64,000 bases of DNA, from the NCBI GenBank assembly GCA_965153455.1, contig OZ234495.1:5518001-5582000 (forward strand), read 5' to 3'. The notes under the pieces are model-generated. The model saw only the letters and a program-made list of their open reading frames with translations, searched no databases and was not told the origin of the DNA. The stretch is from Sphagnum compactum. Its lineage: Eukaryota > Bryophyta > Sphagnopsida > Sphagnales. Below, one piece after another: positions 51,418 to 64,000 of the stretch. Position 1 is the first letter of the stretch; every line of letters begins with the position of its first letter. The position numbers and the translations under genes are program-made.

Positions 51418-52525
51418 CAGCCACAAGTTCCAACCATGATTCCACTGACAACACCCAAGTCTTTCTAGCTTTCAGAAAACTAATGTACAGAAGCAATGCA
51501 TCCAACTAGAAATGTCAAGCAGTCTGGGTGGAAGACTCTTTGAAATCTTGTGTCAGTAAGATTGCAACACAAGGCAATCAGGAGAGCTGCCACACCCCTT
51601 TCCTTCTTTTCTTCCTCTTCAGGAAAACTACGAGGAGTCAGCAGCAATTAAGGAAACATTGTTCCCAAATCTAAGAGGCACTTACTCCTAACAAAATGGT
51701 AAAAAGTTACATAGTTGGACTCCTGGAGATTTGTGACCCACTTAATCAACGGCTTGCTTTCCAACCAACCCAATGCAAGACAGCACAAAAGACTGCTTGC
51801 ACAAGTGGCTGACTCTGAAAGGAAACTGTTTTGTGTACACAATGGTAGCTAAAAGCTTGTATAATCCCACCTTTGCCAAGGGATGGCATGGGATGACAGT
51901 CTTCACAGTGACAACTCAGACTGAAGCGGAATTCCTTTGAGTAGCTCCCACAGCCATAGCCCATACAGCATGTAAAAATCTGATAGCCCATGCATGAGGC
52001 TTCTAAGGTGGAGGACACTTCCTGTCCACATAGCCTGCTTCATGCAGAAACACCAATGTCACTGGCACATCTGGGTGTGGGAGAAGGCTTGCTCTCATTC
52101 TGTGTTGAGGTTGCTGATGGTGCAAAAAGACCTTCATTAAAGTGGGGGGGCAAGGGGGGGATGTTGCCATCCCAAACTTGGTGATTGTTTCACCACTTTT
52201 GTAACCAGGTGACACATGTTTAGGTCCACAAAATTGACCAGGCAGGCATTGCACCCAGTGCTAGAATCCTCTGGAATCAGTTTTCTTGATCCTTACTGCT
52301 CTCTCCACCATTTGAAGTAGCCAATTCTACCACTCTGATTCTTTCCTGCTTCCTGGGTATCAAAGTACCTTTCGCATTGTTCATATAGGAGAACACAGAC
52401 AACCTAATACCTGTGGAAGGCAAGTAATGGTGTTTTGTCATCTTGGGTGAGATGCAGCTTGAACCTTGCCCCCCCTCTACAAAGTAAGTTTCTCCATTGT
52501 ACAACTTTTGACAACAACTGAGCAT
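50700..52525. other. Intergenic DNA between eIF3d and TAF2
   Basis: No gene is recognised. A (CT)n microsatellite lies at 51379-51412. Short open frames on both strands lack motifs. The right end should include the TAF2 3' UTR. Confidence 0.5.
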
Positions 52526-52527
52526 GA

Positions 52528-55500
52528 TCATAAGTTTGTTCTTGGCTTCTTGATTTTCAGCCTTAGTTTTGTATCACCATCCAGCTTGGCAGACTCAGAA
52601 GCAACTACCCCATCCACAGGTTTCACCTCAACTTTCACGGATTTGTGCCCCTCATGATGCCGTTGGTCTTTCTCCTCCCTCCGTTTGCGCTTCTTCTCTT
52701 GATACTCTGGATCATTGTGTTTGTCATGTTTTTTGTTCTTTTTCTCCTTCCTATCTTTCCTATCTTTCTTTTCTTTCTTTTCACTCTTCTTTTCCTTCTT
52801 GTCAGACCTTTCCCCTTCCTGTTTTTGGGAAGGGGTATCATCCCCACCACCATCATGGGTGCTTAAAACACCAGCAGCACCTTCAAGTAAGCTTGTGTAT
52901 TGATGAAGATCTGCACCAGCAATTTCAACACCCTCCTCTGACCCTTGAGACAAACTGGATTTGTGCTCTATGTCATGATCCACAGAGTCTCCACCATTCA
53001 TCTCAACATTCATCAGCAGATATCTACCTCCAGAAAGTTGTCTGCCTTGGCCAACTGCTCTAGGACTACTGTCTGTAACAGCAGCATTGTCATACTTAAA
53101 TAGTTGGGGATTCTCATCTCCCCCTGTCACATCTCCCCCTGACATCCTGTTCTCATGCCTAGGCTCCAGTTCCTGCGCTTCCTTGACCTGCATGCCCTTC
53201 TTGTAGGATGTCCCATCCTGCAAAAGAAAGCTCAGGTCCTCAACCTCCTGCTTTACCACCTCGCCCAGTGATACTGGAGAGTTGACATTGACAGGACCCT
53301 TTGTCACAGCTCCAGTAGATACTTCAACTGCCTGGCCCATGTCATCACCTGCACAAGACTATACTGTCAGAAAGCAGAACTCCTCTTCATGTACAGATAA
53401 CTTGACCACTTCAAAGGTATATGTATTTATTTGCATGGTCCTGTCTTTGTATATTATCTTTCTGAAACAAAATAACAGCTTGAATTACTTAACAACTTGA
53501 AGCACCAAAGAAAAATTCTCTGGACCCAAAACCCTGAAGCTTCTCAAAGAGTTTAGAGCTGCTGGGCAATGTAAAAAATTCTGAGTGCTATCCTTGTCAA
53601 ATTCCAAGGTTCAAATTACTAACCTGCACCCTCTTGCGCTGATGAAGAGGACGTCTTGATCTTAAGTTTAAGCTTCCCCACCTTTTGCTCTTCCACATCC
53701 TGCTTTCCTCCAGAACTTCCACTCTCAGCATGGTCTGCATTGTCCCTTGGCAAGTTTGGGCGTCCAGGGAGACGGAGTTTGATTGGCTCAACGCGAGGTG
53801 CTGCCAGAGGGGTCTCTGTTGGCCGAAGGCGTACTTTAAAGGACCCTGGCTTTGATGTCACATTCCCCACAGATTTTTTCTCTAGAGTTGCCTGACCAGG
53901 TGTTGCCTTGCTCTTATTGTCAACTAATCGGTATATGGCTGCTGACCTGCATCACCAGTATGACCCAATTTCCTTCCATCAAGTTTCCCAATATAAAATA
54001 GTCATTGCAATTGTGCACCCAAGAACTACTTCAGACATCAAACATGTTATGAAAAGGATCCATGTCCTTGTACCTGCCAGCCAGGACCTGCAAGAAGGAA
54101 AACAAATGGTGGCGAAGAAGCACATTGTGGAAGGCAGTACTGCTCCTTAGTAGGCTCAACAGCTCAGCTGTGGCAGAGCCACCAATATCAAGGGTACCAT
54201 TCTTTTTGTTGCTGGCAACATGAAGCAAATGCTTCATGACCTTGCTTTGAACTGTGTGCAGTTCAGCAAAAGCATTGTGAGAGAAAATATACACGGAACA
54301 AAAAAACATGAAGATGGAGATCCATAAATTGGACCACTAGACGAAGAAACATGGTCTCAATACAGCAGAATACCTCTGAGAGAAGTATCTGCCTCCATAA
54401 AGTGTACTGCAAGGACGACTGCTGCTTGTAAGCCTTGTGCTTGGACTTCCAAGTCTACTAAAGCTTTCATGGCTGCCACTCGCACTTGCCAGCGTGTTGT
54501 TGTTGGGCCACCTGTGAATGGCTGCAACAAACGTTTGATGCGCTCCTGATTTCAAGCACAACTGAAGAATCAGCTGCTGAAACATCATTCCATTCTATGT
54601 TCTGCATCAGCTACAACATCTCAAGGGCAGAGTTCTTACCGATGGTAACACTTGGGAGAGTCGCAAGGCAAGCTTTGTTAAAGTGTGAATGCAGCTAATG
54701 CTCACTACACCATTGTAGCTTGGCATCAATCTGGTCCAGAACAACAGGACAGAATGAAAACAAGAATTGAACGCTATCTCTAATACCTGATTACCACCTT
54801 ATTTGCCCTTATCGGAAAATGTTCACAAAGAACAATCTCATTCCAGATCACAAAAAAGACATCTGTACTTGTACTAAGTATATTTTCTTTGAATCATGCA
54901 GACACCAGAACAACAAACATGAGCGTCTGAAACAACACCATACATGAAATTACCCTACCTATCATACTGCAGAAAGCGGTCAATCTGCTTCAATATCCGC
55001 AACAATGTCTGGAGATTCTGTGGAAAATTGTTGCCACCAATCAGTACAAAGATTGGGAACCAGCAATAGATGGGAGAAGCAAGAGGGAGCAACAGCAAAG
55101 GCAAAAAAGTGAATACTTGGAAAATGTAAAGACCTACATTGTAAAGATGCATAGACAACACACCTGCTGGCCAAATTCAAGAGAGCTAACGGATTCAATG
55201 ACAGAAGCCAACCAAAACACATCAGAGTAGGCATTGCCACTATTGTCATTGTGCTGCCACCCCCCACCAACACATAGAACTCACCCATTTAACATTCAGC
55301 AATATTTAATTGCATGCAACGTTAGGGCAATGATAGATAGCTTGGTACAAATGTGCACATCGCAGATCCATCGCATCTAACACATTTCCCAGACATGAAA
55401 TGCAAAATGAACAAGTCTAGTTGGCTGGATGTGACACCTTGAGAATGGTGAGGATGAAGTCCACAGCCTCTGGAGGGCTGGTTCCATCAGTACCACGTAC

Positions 55501-58500
55501 ATCAGCTACTGCCCTTGGAATTGCCTGCATAGTACCCCAATGGAACAGTGTCCGCATGTCAGCATTCACAAGTCCTCTTTCAGGTCTCTGGATCAGTATG
55601 TCCACAGAGGTACACACAACAAGTGCCATACGAAGCAAGTAGGCTACGAAACAGTCCAGCTAAGAAAAAGAAACGAAGTGTGAAGTGAGCACTTCACCTA
55701 ACCTCCACTGGTTTCATTTAAGAACAATCTGACCCGACAAGCAGATAAACAGCCCATAGGTGTGATGCTAAAGTTGATGACCCTACATCATTGCTTATGC
55801 TAATTAAATTACCCAGTTGTTGGAGGAAAATTAACCACTGAACAGCGGAGACTACACACATCTGTGTCAGTACCTCAAGCACAAAGTACTCTGCAAAATC
55901 ATGGAAATCATTTGATCTGTGCCCCAAACCAAAACCCAACCAAGGTATGAATTTCTTCTGAAATCCATAAAGCATCATTGCAAACAGTAAATGACACAAA
56001 TTAGAAAACAGTAGTCTCGTGTGCTTCCAGTGAGAGTTGAATTTGTCAATAAGAGAAACACCACTTGGGCGAAAAAGAGTGATTGACCTGGGAAGTCCAA
56101 TGTCAGGATCAAACCGACAACTTTTATAATACTTTATCAAATGCTGAAGGCCTGCCCAGCTGGTGGCCTGCATGTAAAATCCCGCATCAGGAATTTTCCC
56201 CAAAGAGAAGGTTGAATGCAGTTGAATGTTGTGGTTGCAAGCCCAACTGACATTTTCAAATGCTGACAAAACTAATCTCAATTTATGGGTATGTTCTAGT
56301 TCCCTTCACCATCTTTGCTTCAATTTTTTTCATTAACATGTGACACGCACAAGCTGACATGAACTAGAACAGTTTTAGAGCTGATACTCTCTTAATCACA
56401 CACATAAGACACCGGCTGAATGGTAAAAAATCCTACTTCTGTTGCAGTACTTGCAAGTGCTGCTGCTGCTTCGATCCTTACCCGGCAGAACACCTTCATA
56501 AGAAATGATCATTGAGGCCAACATCAGCACGTGAATAATGGATGAGATAAAGACCTTGCTAATTGGTGACAAATGCTTTTCTCAAAGAAGAAATAGTGAA
56601 AATTTAGTATCATGCAACAACCATCCTGTGTCATATTGATATTCAATGTCTGCCACTATACCAAATCATTGACTTCTAAGAAATCTATCACTCAAACAGC
56701 AGAGTGACACCTCTACGGTGCAACTGAAAGACATTTTCACCATACCCGTTGACAGTTTGGCTAGAGTTTTGACTGCAACAATCCATGAGCTCAAGTCAAA
56801 GCATGAACAAAAATTGTACCTTGGTGTCAGTGAGACAATTATTGAGGGCATTGACAATAGCAAATGATGTGCGTGAATGTGCTCGCAGTGCTGCTATAGC
56901 TTGTGATTGGCCAACTACATCCCTATCCTTCTCAAGCTGATATATCTGTTACCATAAGCTGCAGTATATTAGCATGTCACAGATGCACACAAGTAGCTCT
57001 CAGCATTCTTCTCACCACTCATCTGATTGCAGTCAGCCAAGGACTAAACCAGGATTTTTAAAAACCCCAATATCAACTAGAACCAACACAGGATGCTCAG
57101 ATGCAGAAGATATTCCACAGAAGGTGACAATTGGCATGTTATTTGCATGCACAGAACCTACCCACATCTGCTCAGGCTGGAGAAGATTCAATTCAGCTAA
57201 ATACTCCAGTTCTGGATCCGCTCTCAACCACAGCAATGGAGACTCCAAGCTACAAAAACTCGTGAGAATGAATGCAAAGAAATAAGAAATTTAGACTACA
57301 GAGAAAAAGGTTGGCAAGTGAAAAAAAAATAGGAGAGCATTGATTAAACAGCATACAGGGTAAAGGACAGTACCTGGGTGCAGGTGTAGACTCTACATTG
57401 TCCTCCACAGCATCAGCCTTGGTTGTCCCTTTCTTAGGACGTTGGATGCGGCGGCCAGCCAGCTTAGAATGACACTGAAGTTCCAGGAGTTGAAGGGCAT
57501 CTCCTGCCATGGGAAGACTAGGATGGTCGTACATACCATCCAGCTCATGCAAGCGGATACTCATCATTCCTGGCCATCCCATGTCTGCAGCCCGGAGCTT
57601 CCCTGCTGCTGCACCTTCAGTCTTTGCCAATCCTGCAACTGGGCGTGACACAGCAGTGGATACACGACGTACTGCTAATTCCACCATATTCCGCCTCTTG
57701 CTGTATACAAACCCCATCCTACAAACAAACAGGTTGCTACATGTTTAACCTTAAATTCTGGTGATCAGAAAAAGAACACTGAATTCATTGCAAAAACATG
57801 AAACCCCATTTTGCCTGCAGAAAGGACATAATGAGGCATCTTTGTGATGAAAGGCTCTTCACATACCAACTCCAAACTACAAGCCATCTAAATGAAAGTT
57901 TACCGGCACAGTACATGGAAACCTATTGCACCAAACTAGTGCCCATTAACTTTCAAGATCATAGCACTTATCATCCAAACAAGCAGAGTTGGCAAGTCTT
58001 TTTTTTCTATCAATCCATACTAGAAGACTGAAAAATGCAAGGTCCTTGCAAAAAGTGATGAGTTTGAACCTCAAGCGTGGGCACCCTGATGATTCCACCC
58101 AACGGGGAAAAAACTCTTTCAAAAAGGGACGCTCAAGATTGCCCAGTTTGTTTGCAAAATGCCGAAACTGCAATCAAAGTCAACTAACTCAGCATCTTCA
58201 AACTTGGAACGCTCATTTTGTAATGAAATCCGTTGCAAACCTGCTCTCCTACATACCCTAAAAGTCCATAAAAGAGCTACCTGCAAATATTGATAGGTCC
58301 TGCAGCAGCATCATATACCTTAGTTGATAATTGCTTTGCAGACATTTGGTATGGGCAATGCAATCTATTTCCAATTTTCTGATCTACGAGGTCAAAAAGT
58401 CAGGGAAGAAACACCTCTTTAGTGCTGAGGGTTCTCACATGCCGAACAGGATCTTGTGCTCTTAAGATTACTCTTTGTAAAATCTGCCCAAAGAAACAGA

Positions 58501-61500
58501 AGCAAGTGAAAAGCCACAACTACTGCATATGGATAGCTCGTTGGCAATCTGTAAATATAGCACACAGAAAAAGTGCACTGTTGGATATAGAATTGTGCAC
58601 AACAACAAGAATTCCCTGACTAGATGAACCTGGAAAAGACTCTAGCCAGGTAAAACAAGGAAAGACCTTTCGAAAAGGTTCTGGCCCCATCTGTTTCTCC
58701 AGCATTTGGATAACTGCTGTCTGCAATCCTCAATCACAACAGACAATTGTTAGTTTGCATATCCAGAGCAATCGCATATCCAGAGCAATCTAACCCATGG
58801 CTTATTTATCCTTATGCATTCCTCACCACAGCAGAGACCCTAAGCGAAATGCAACATGGCGAAGACTGTCCGGAAATGACAAACCAAAATAGTGCTGTGG
58901 CACTTACAGCCTTCCAAGACCTTATTTTGCCCAAGTCCCCAAAACTTTCTGTGCCACATAATTCAAGTTCCAATCCAACTGGGGGGCTCAAGACTGGAGC
59001 TCCCTCTACCTCAACAAGGCACACTGCCTCATTTGCCTGCAAGCCAATAACTCATCAGTTCCTCTGTTAAACCGTGAAAACAAAACTTACAATCACAGAA
59101 GTTCTTGCCAAAAATCTGACAAAACTATGCACCTTGTAACGGCGAAAACGGGCTTCATTGTTCCCCAGGAAACGCTTGATGTAGAGGTCGGTGAGAAATC
59201 CAGTCAGTCCTTCCAGCAGCCAAACTGTTTCATGCCCTCATGCACATTGCCCAATGCTTGGAATTTAGAAATCAAATCCAAAGATTGAAAAGCAGCACAA
59301 ACAGTTCAAATGGATTCTACCCAAAAGGCCTTGACATAGACCATCTGTGTAAATCCATTCTCCTGATGAATCATAAACACACAAAAGGATGGAGGGACAC
59401 TATTCAAAGGGATCTACGTCCATCAGAAACAGTGCTATTCAGCACACAAGATCTTATACAACCTCACAAAGAGTCCAAATATTCATGATTACTACAACAG
59501 ATAAAAGTCTGCTTGATCTAGGACAATACCACTAGTTCAGACAATAATTACCATCAGGCTATCAACTGACCAGATTCAGGAATCTGAATTCTGTACAATA
59601 AACGACCCATCGCCCAGTGTCTGCATCCACATATTCTTCAAGGGCTGGTGAAGTATTACCATCTCCAGCAGCTTCTGGGGTAATGAAGTTGCCAAACCAT
59701 TGCTGAGCTAATCTGTTAGCAAGTTTGATACGTGTACCTATGGCCTTCACAGAAGCAACACAAGACTATATTAGATTAGAACAGACAAATCCTGCTTTTT
59801 AGGGTACAACATAAGTCTACTTGCTGCTGATAGAAAAACCAGGAGAAAATCTGAAACCTGAGCGTATTCCAAGAATCATGCAAAAACTGGGTTGGTAAGA
59901 CAAGGCAGCTACCTGGTCAATAACGTGCTCATCTGCTAACAAATCAGCACTGAAGATAGCCATGGATGAACCCACACTACTTGATGAGATACTGGCCTCA
60001 CCAGGTATAAACACTTGATTATAACACCCAAAAGGAAAAGGAGCACCTAGATATTCCTCATACAAACTGCAACACATGGACAGAAAACACTGAGTTCATG
60101 CCCATCAAGTGGGGTGCAAACCAATTTGCTCTTAACAATGAGAAAAAAGTCCAAAAGAGAGTTTTGCACATGGGTACGGCAAGCATGATAATCAAGTCCT
60201 TTTTCCAGAAACAGAACTTTACTGCAGAGCATTGCAATGAATTCAGGTTCAAAGAAGCACCTGAAAACAGAGTGAAAGAAGCTGACAGAACACTGTAGTT
60301 CTGATATATAGCCAGGCAAACCAAAGTAAGACACAGTTGGATTATGACGGTCAGGCAGAACCACAAGAGGTCCGACAACAAGTGAGATGAAGCTTGCTGC
60401 AGTGGGAATACTTAGACTGTACACATATGTCTTCAGGTGTGTTCCCTGTTTGCTGTACACCTGCCAGTTCATTGACTCTGGATCAACATCAGACTTTTGG
60501 CAGACTCAATTTAGACCTGCGTGCTTGAAGAGTTTGTTGAGTGAAACAGGTATCTATGAGAGCAAAGAAAACTCCAAAGTAACAATTTGAGGGTAAGTAT
60601 TGCATCAGTTCTAGCACAACCACCAAACCTAAATGAGACAAGAATGATGAGTGTGGTCATCAGCTTATGAGGATCACTCACAAAGTGTCAGACCATCAAC
60701 TTCAACATAGATCATTTTGACACAGTTGCTTTCCAGAACCTGGCAAGAAGCTACATTTGTTGTTGATCCATAAAAAGGTCTGTAGATTCAAGAGGCCAAT
60801 TTCTTGACAACTGTGTGTCCTACTGGAGCTCCTGTCTACACATGCTAAACAAAACAATATAACCTCATAAAACACTTACAAAATGATCACCTGATGAAGC
60901 AGCTTGCCACTGCTGACAGCAACATACTCTGCATCGACAGTAAACTCCAGATCATAGCTGCCAAAACCAGGTGTCAGGAATTGCAGACACCTCTTTCTGT
61001 TCCTTGGAGTAGCCACAATTTCACTCAATATAATGCACAAGCGCACCATCAATACTCAAAACAATGTACTTTATCTCCTTGGAGATCATTAAGGAATGTG
61101 GCAATTGTGGTGGACAACCATACCTGCTGCGTTGCAGGGTGGAATCAACACAAGGGAACCAGCAGCGAGCACGTCGCAACTGATTGTGGGTGTGCAAAAT
61201 AGTACCATGAAAGTGGACTCCAGCAGCTGGCTTTTCCACCCAGTAATCCACTCGCACCACCCTCACCTGGTGCACCCAATAAAATACAGATAGGTAGAGC
61301 AATCACCTTTGAACCACATTCAGTTCTCACAACAACCAACCTCAAGCTAAGGTGATCAGATGTCAGTAATGGCATCTGTTATCTCGTCACTTCATCCATA
61401 TTGCCCACCCCCAGCTTGTGCACTTGACACAAACAAACTTTAGAATCTCAGATTCCATGACATTTATGTCCATAGTGGTATCACAATAGCTTCAATTAAT

Positions 61501-63776
61501 GTACTTTGCAAAAGCAGCAACCTTGAATTGCCTAAACTATCATATTTGTCAACAAATGACGCATATTACCTCTTCTGCTTGCGGAGCTGCAACTGCTACA
61601 GTACTTGAGACCTCAGGTTTTGCCTCTTGTGCTATTTGTGTTGATCCATTTTCCAACCCTCCTCCAATTTTTATGTGGACAGTTGGTGGAGGTTCTTGGC
61701 TTCCATCTATGGGTGTTGACACATTGGGTGGAAAGATGAGGAGGTCAGGCTGCATCTCACGATGCAAATCACTGACATATTGAGAGTACGCTAAGTCAGC
61801 TGCATTTGATTGGGATCCAAGATAGGGTGCAAGGTCAGAGCCATTTGAAGGCTCAAGTTCCCGATGGTCATAATGAGATTGAGTGGCTGTAAATTCAAAG
61901 TCAGCTGGTACACCATCTATTGAAACAGAGTCTATGTGAAGCCCATGAGCATGCAATCCAATCACTCCTCCTGTTGTTCCACTTTGTGTACTTACTTTCA
62001 GCTCTGTATGCCTGCATCCACCCATCACAAAGCTACCAGTATTACAACAAAGTACAAATTAAGGTGCATCAAGGTCACCTGACTGTGAAAGGGCAAAGAC
62101 ACCTTGATACTAGATTTGACCACCAAGTGATGTCAAATAGCCACAATGCAAAAAAGAACTGAACTGGAGGTGGGGAGGGGAGGGGGGGATATCATAACAG
62201 ATAGCAGACCCAGGGCCTACATCCAATTCTTCTGTCAGCACACCGGCATTTGTAACAGAGATAAATTATACACAGTGACACAGATTATATTTTCTACGGA
62301 GACCTGGACAGTGATGACATTGTAAATGCTTACAAAATAATAAACCCAGTAAACCTTAGTACCACCATTCCAGCAGCCCCATTGGAAAAGCATTGGGGAG
62401 CACCCAACCTCTAGCAAGTTATTTATTCCTCTTCTGAACTCTTCAAAGGGAGAAATCTTAGCGTTGCTCTATAGACGATTCATTCAACAAATTTACAATG
62501 AAAAGCGATTCCAATACAAAGGTCTGAGAACAAGACCTTCCACTTCTTAAACTGAGAATCATGTGATACGAGAAGCCCTGAGCCCTTGTCAGATTTGTAC
62601 AGTTGAGAAGAGAGTGTGAGAGATTCCAGAAGAAGGAACTCAAGGGCAACTGACTATGTTCTGCACAATGAGCTTCAGCCTACAACCCTAATTTACCTTG
62701 CTATGACCACTTGACATGCTATTCATTTTGGATGATTTTGTACTATGAGAAGCCTTTGTGAGAGGGCGAACAAGTCAAAACATTGAAGAATGATTGCTAT
62801 CATCTTGAGACCTGAATGCTCTGTTCCATGGTCATGCAAAGCTTCAAAAAGTATCTAATGCAATACCACTAGATATGGACTGAGTGTTGTTACATTTCTC
62901 AAAGGGAGAAGGGAGAGAGAACTGACAAGTTGTGGATGCAGTTATAACTTGATGTATTGGGCCAGTCTAAGCAAAAGAGCTGTAAGTTGGAAGAAATAAA
63001 AAACCCACCCATAGATGCGCTGGGCAGCTATGTCAATGGCAACACACAGCTTCTGATGCCGCACCACACTGCATGGAGATGTGGATGTCACCACCTCCTC
63101 TGCTCTCACAATACCTTCACCTGAGAGGCAACATTCTCCCAATTAACTGGGTTCTCCATCTACCACCACAACATAAAAGGAGTTCTCTGACTACACCAGC
63201 ATTGCAGTGGGTTTAACCTTCACTTCCATTGCCCCAATTCCATGATACGAAATGGGTCCCAAACAAACCCAAAATGAAACACAAACTCCACAAAATACAA
63301 TCATATGAAATGGAAAGGATTCCAACTCATCATCGTTGCTCTAAGCTTCTTTGTCCCAAAAATAAAACCTAGAATTGTAGTGTCAGCTTGAGAACCGACA
63401 ACACTCCTCAATTCCGCAAGATGAATTTTGACCACATTTTCTGCACTAGGTCCTCTTCAAGAACGAAGCTTAATTTGAACTGGGTTCTTAGTCAGGAAGA
63501 CAGGACTCAGTTTTGCTTGGCCTATGTTAGGGTTTTACCATCCCCATTGCATTCCAAAGGACAAGTCGATCTAACTGTTGTGAAAGCGGGGAGAGATCTG
63601 CTGCAAAGATATCCACAAACATTTCCTTTTTCCCAAAGGAGACATTGGTGAGGGTTTTTTTTTTGGGGGGGGGATTGTGGATTAGCACCTGAAACTCGGT
63701 GCTCTTTCTGCTTCTGTCTCCTTTGCTTCGCCATGTCAGGCTTTACTCCATTACTCTCCGTGACCGTCGCCATCAC
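52528..63776 (-). CDS. TAF2: Transcription initiation factor TFIID subunit 2 (complete, 27 coding exons, 1430 aa)
   Basis: A TFIID core-promoter-contacting subunit in the nucleus. Exons in transcript order: 63689-63776, 63009-63120, 61570-62011, 61124-61266, 60891-60957, 60261-60460, 59913-60066, 59660-59744, 59133-59224, 58908-59036, 58667-58720, 58415-58483, 58070-58167, 57374-57718, 57162-57249, 56820-56945, 56437-56493, 56088-56167, 55874-55916, 55438-55524, 55164-55253, 54959-55017, 54640-54730, 54374-54545, 54074-54251, 53624-53946, 52528-53348. All are GT-AG and in phase. The N-terminal half is an M1-aminopeptidase-like domain. Its HExxH site reads N-R-L-A-Q-Q-W, so both zinc His (positions 412, 416) are lost, as expected for TAF2. 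A HEAT-like region follows (about 700-1050). The C terminus has a Lys/Glu-rich block and K-L-R-L-K-I-K-K. The start may be Met1 or Met15 (63734, M-A-K-Q, closer to the family). Confidence 0.95.
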
Positions 63777-64000
63777 TACTCGCGTTCCATCGCATCCTTA
63801 CATCACCAGAGGACCGGAAGGAGTAACAGTCGTCGCTTGAAGCAAAGAACACACTCAGCATCATCCGGACCTTCTCCCCCTCCACAGTTTGCACATGAAC
63901 CCAACAGAGAAAAATGTGCTCTTCCCAACAACGACTTGCACTGGATTTTCGAATCCTAAGTCATCACAGCCTCACTTGCTGCCAAAAATAAAAATAAAAA
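63777..64000. promoter_or_regulatory. TAF2 5' leader / promoter, cut by the window end
   Basis: A GC-richer stretch with CAT/CGTC-type words just upstream of the TAF2 ATG. No other gene can be supported in these 224 bp. The open + strand frame over it continues from antisense of exon 1. Confidence 0.35.

Noticed and set aside
52569-53063. A + strand 164-codon open frame inside the last TAF2 exon
   Set aside because: It mirrors the Lys-rich C terminus of TAF2 on the other strand; no motif.

Overview
This is nuclear DNA from a land plant. It has spliced genes with GT-AG introns, very AT-rich repeat-laden intergenic DNA, TTTAGGG-type (AAACCCTA) telomere-like motifs, and a decayed Ty3/gypsy retrotransposon. 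Large gene-poor stretches and the protein sequences suggest a vascular plant outside the flowering plants (fern, lycophyte or gymnosperm). I cannot prove the lineage from sequence alone.

Layout. 1-~6250 is a truncated, decayed Ty3/gypsy element on the + strand (RT, RNase H, integrase with GPY-type end), followed by about 4 kb of additional decayed coding sequence ending in a coiled coil; a possible 3' LTR starts near 6255. 6.9-18 kb is gene-free, AT-rich and full of small repeats: hairpin elements, a short inverted-repeat element, 51-bp and 70-bp tandem repeats, and a dispersed repeat pair. 18.3-23.0 kb is a complete neutral ceramidase gene (+, 9 exons). 23.9-26.3 kb is a complete cytosolic ribulose-phosphate 3-epimerase gene (-, 8 exons, one only 5 nt long). 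26.4-39.6 kb is again gene-free, with a ~121-bp satellite, a ~126-bp telomere-like satellite and another degenerate array. 39.6-43.0 kb is a complete zinc alcohol dehydrogenase-like gene (+, 10 exons). 45.6-48.4 kb is eIF3 subunit D (-, 2 coding exons). 52.5-63.8 kb is TAF2, the TFIID subunit (-, 27 coding exons), running almost to the window end.

The five genes are unrelated single-copy-type housekeeping genes (sphingolipid turnover, pentose phosphate pathway, redox metabolism, translation initiation, transcription initiation). They do not form a pathway cluster. For all five, I joined the exons by eye; every inferred intron is GT-AG and phase is preserved from ATG to stop.

Most notable: (1) the retroelement's in-frame stops are overwhelmingly TAG/TAA, and an internal 63-bp repeat pairs stops with intact CAG codons, a footprint of C-to-T decay at Gln codons; (2) that element carries a large uncharacterised region downstream of integrase; (3) a 5-nt microexon in the epimerase gene encodes part of the active-site loop; (4) satellite-like arrays appear to derive from telomere-like sequence. 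No convincing new gene system was found beyond these.
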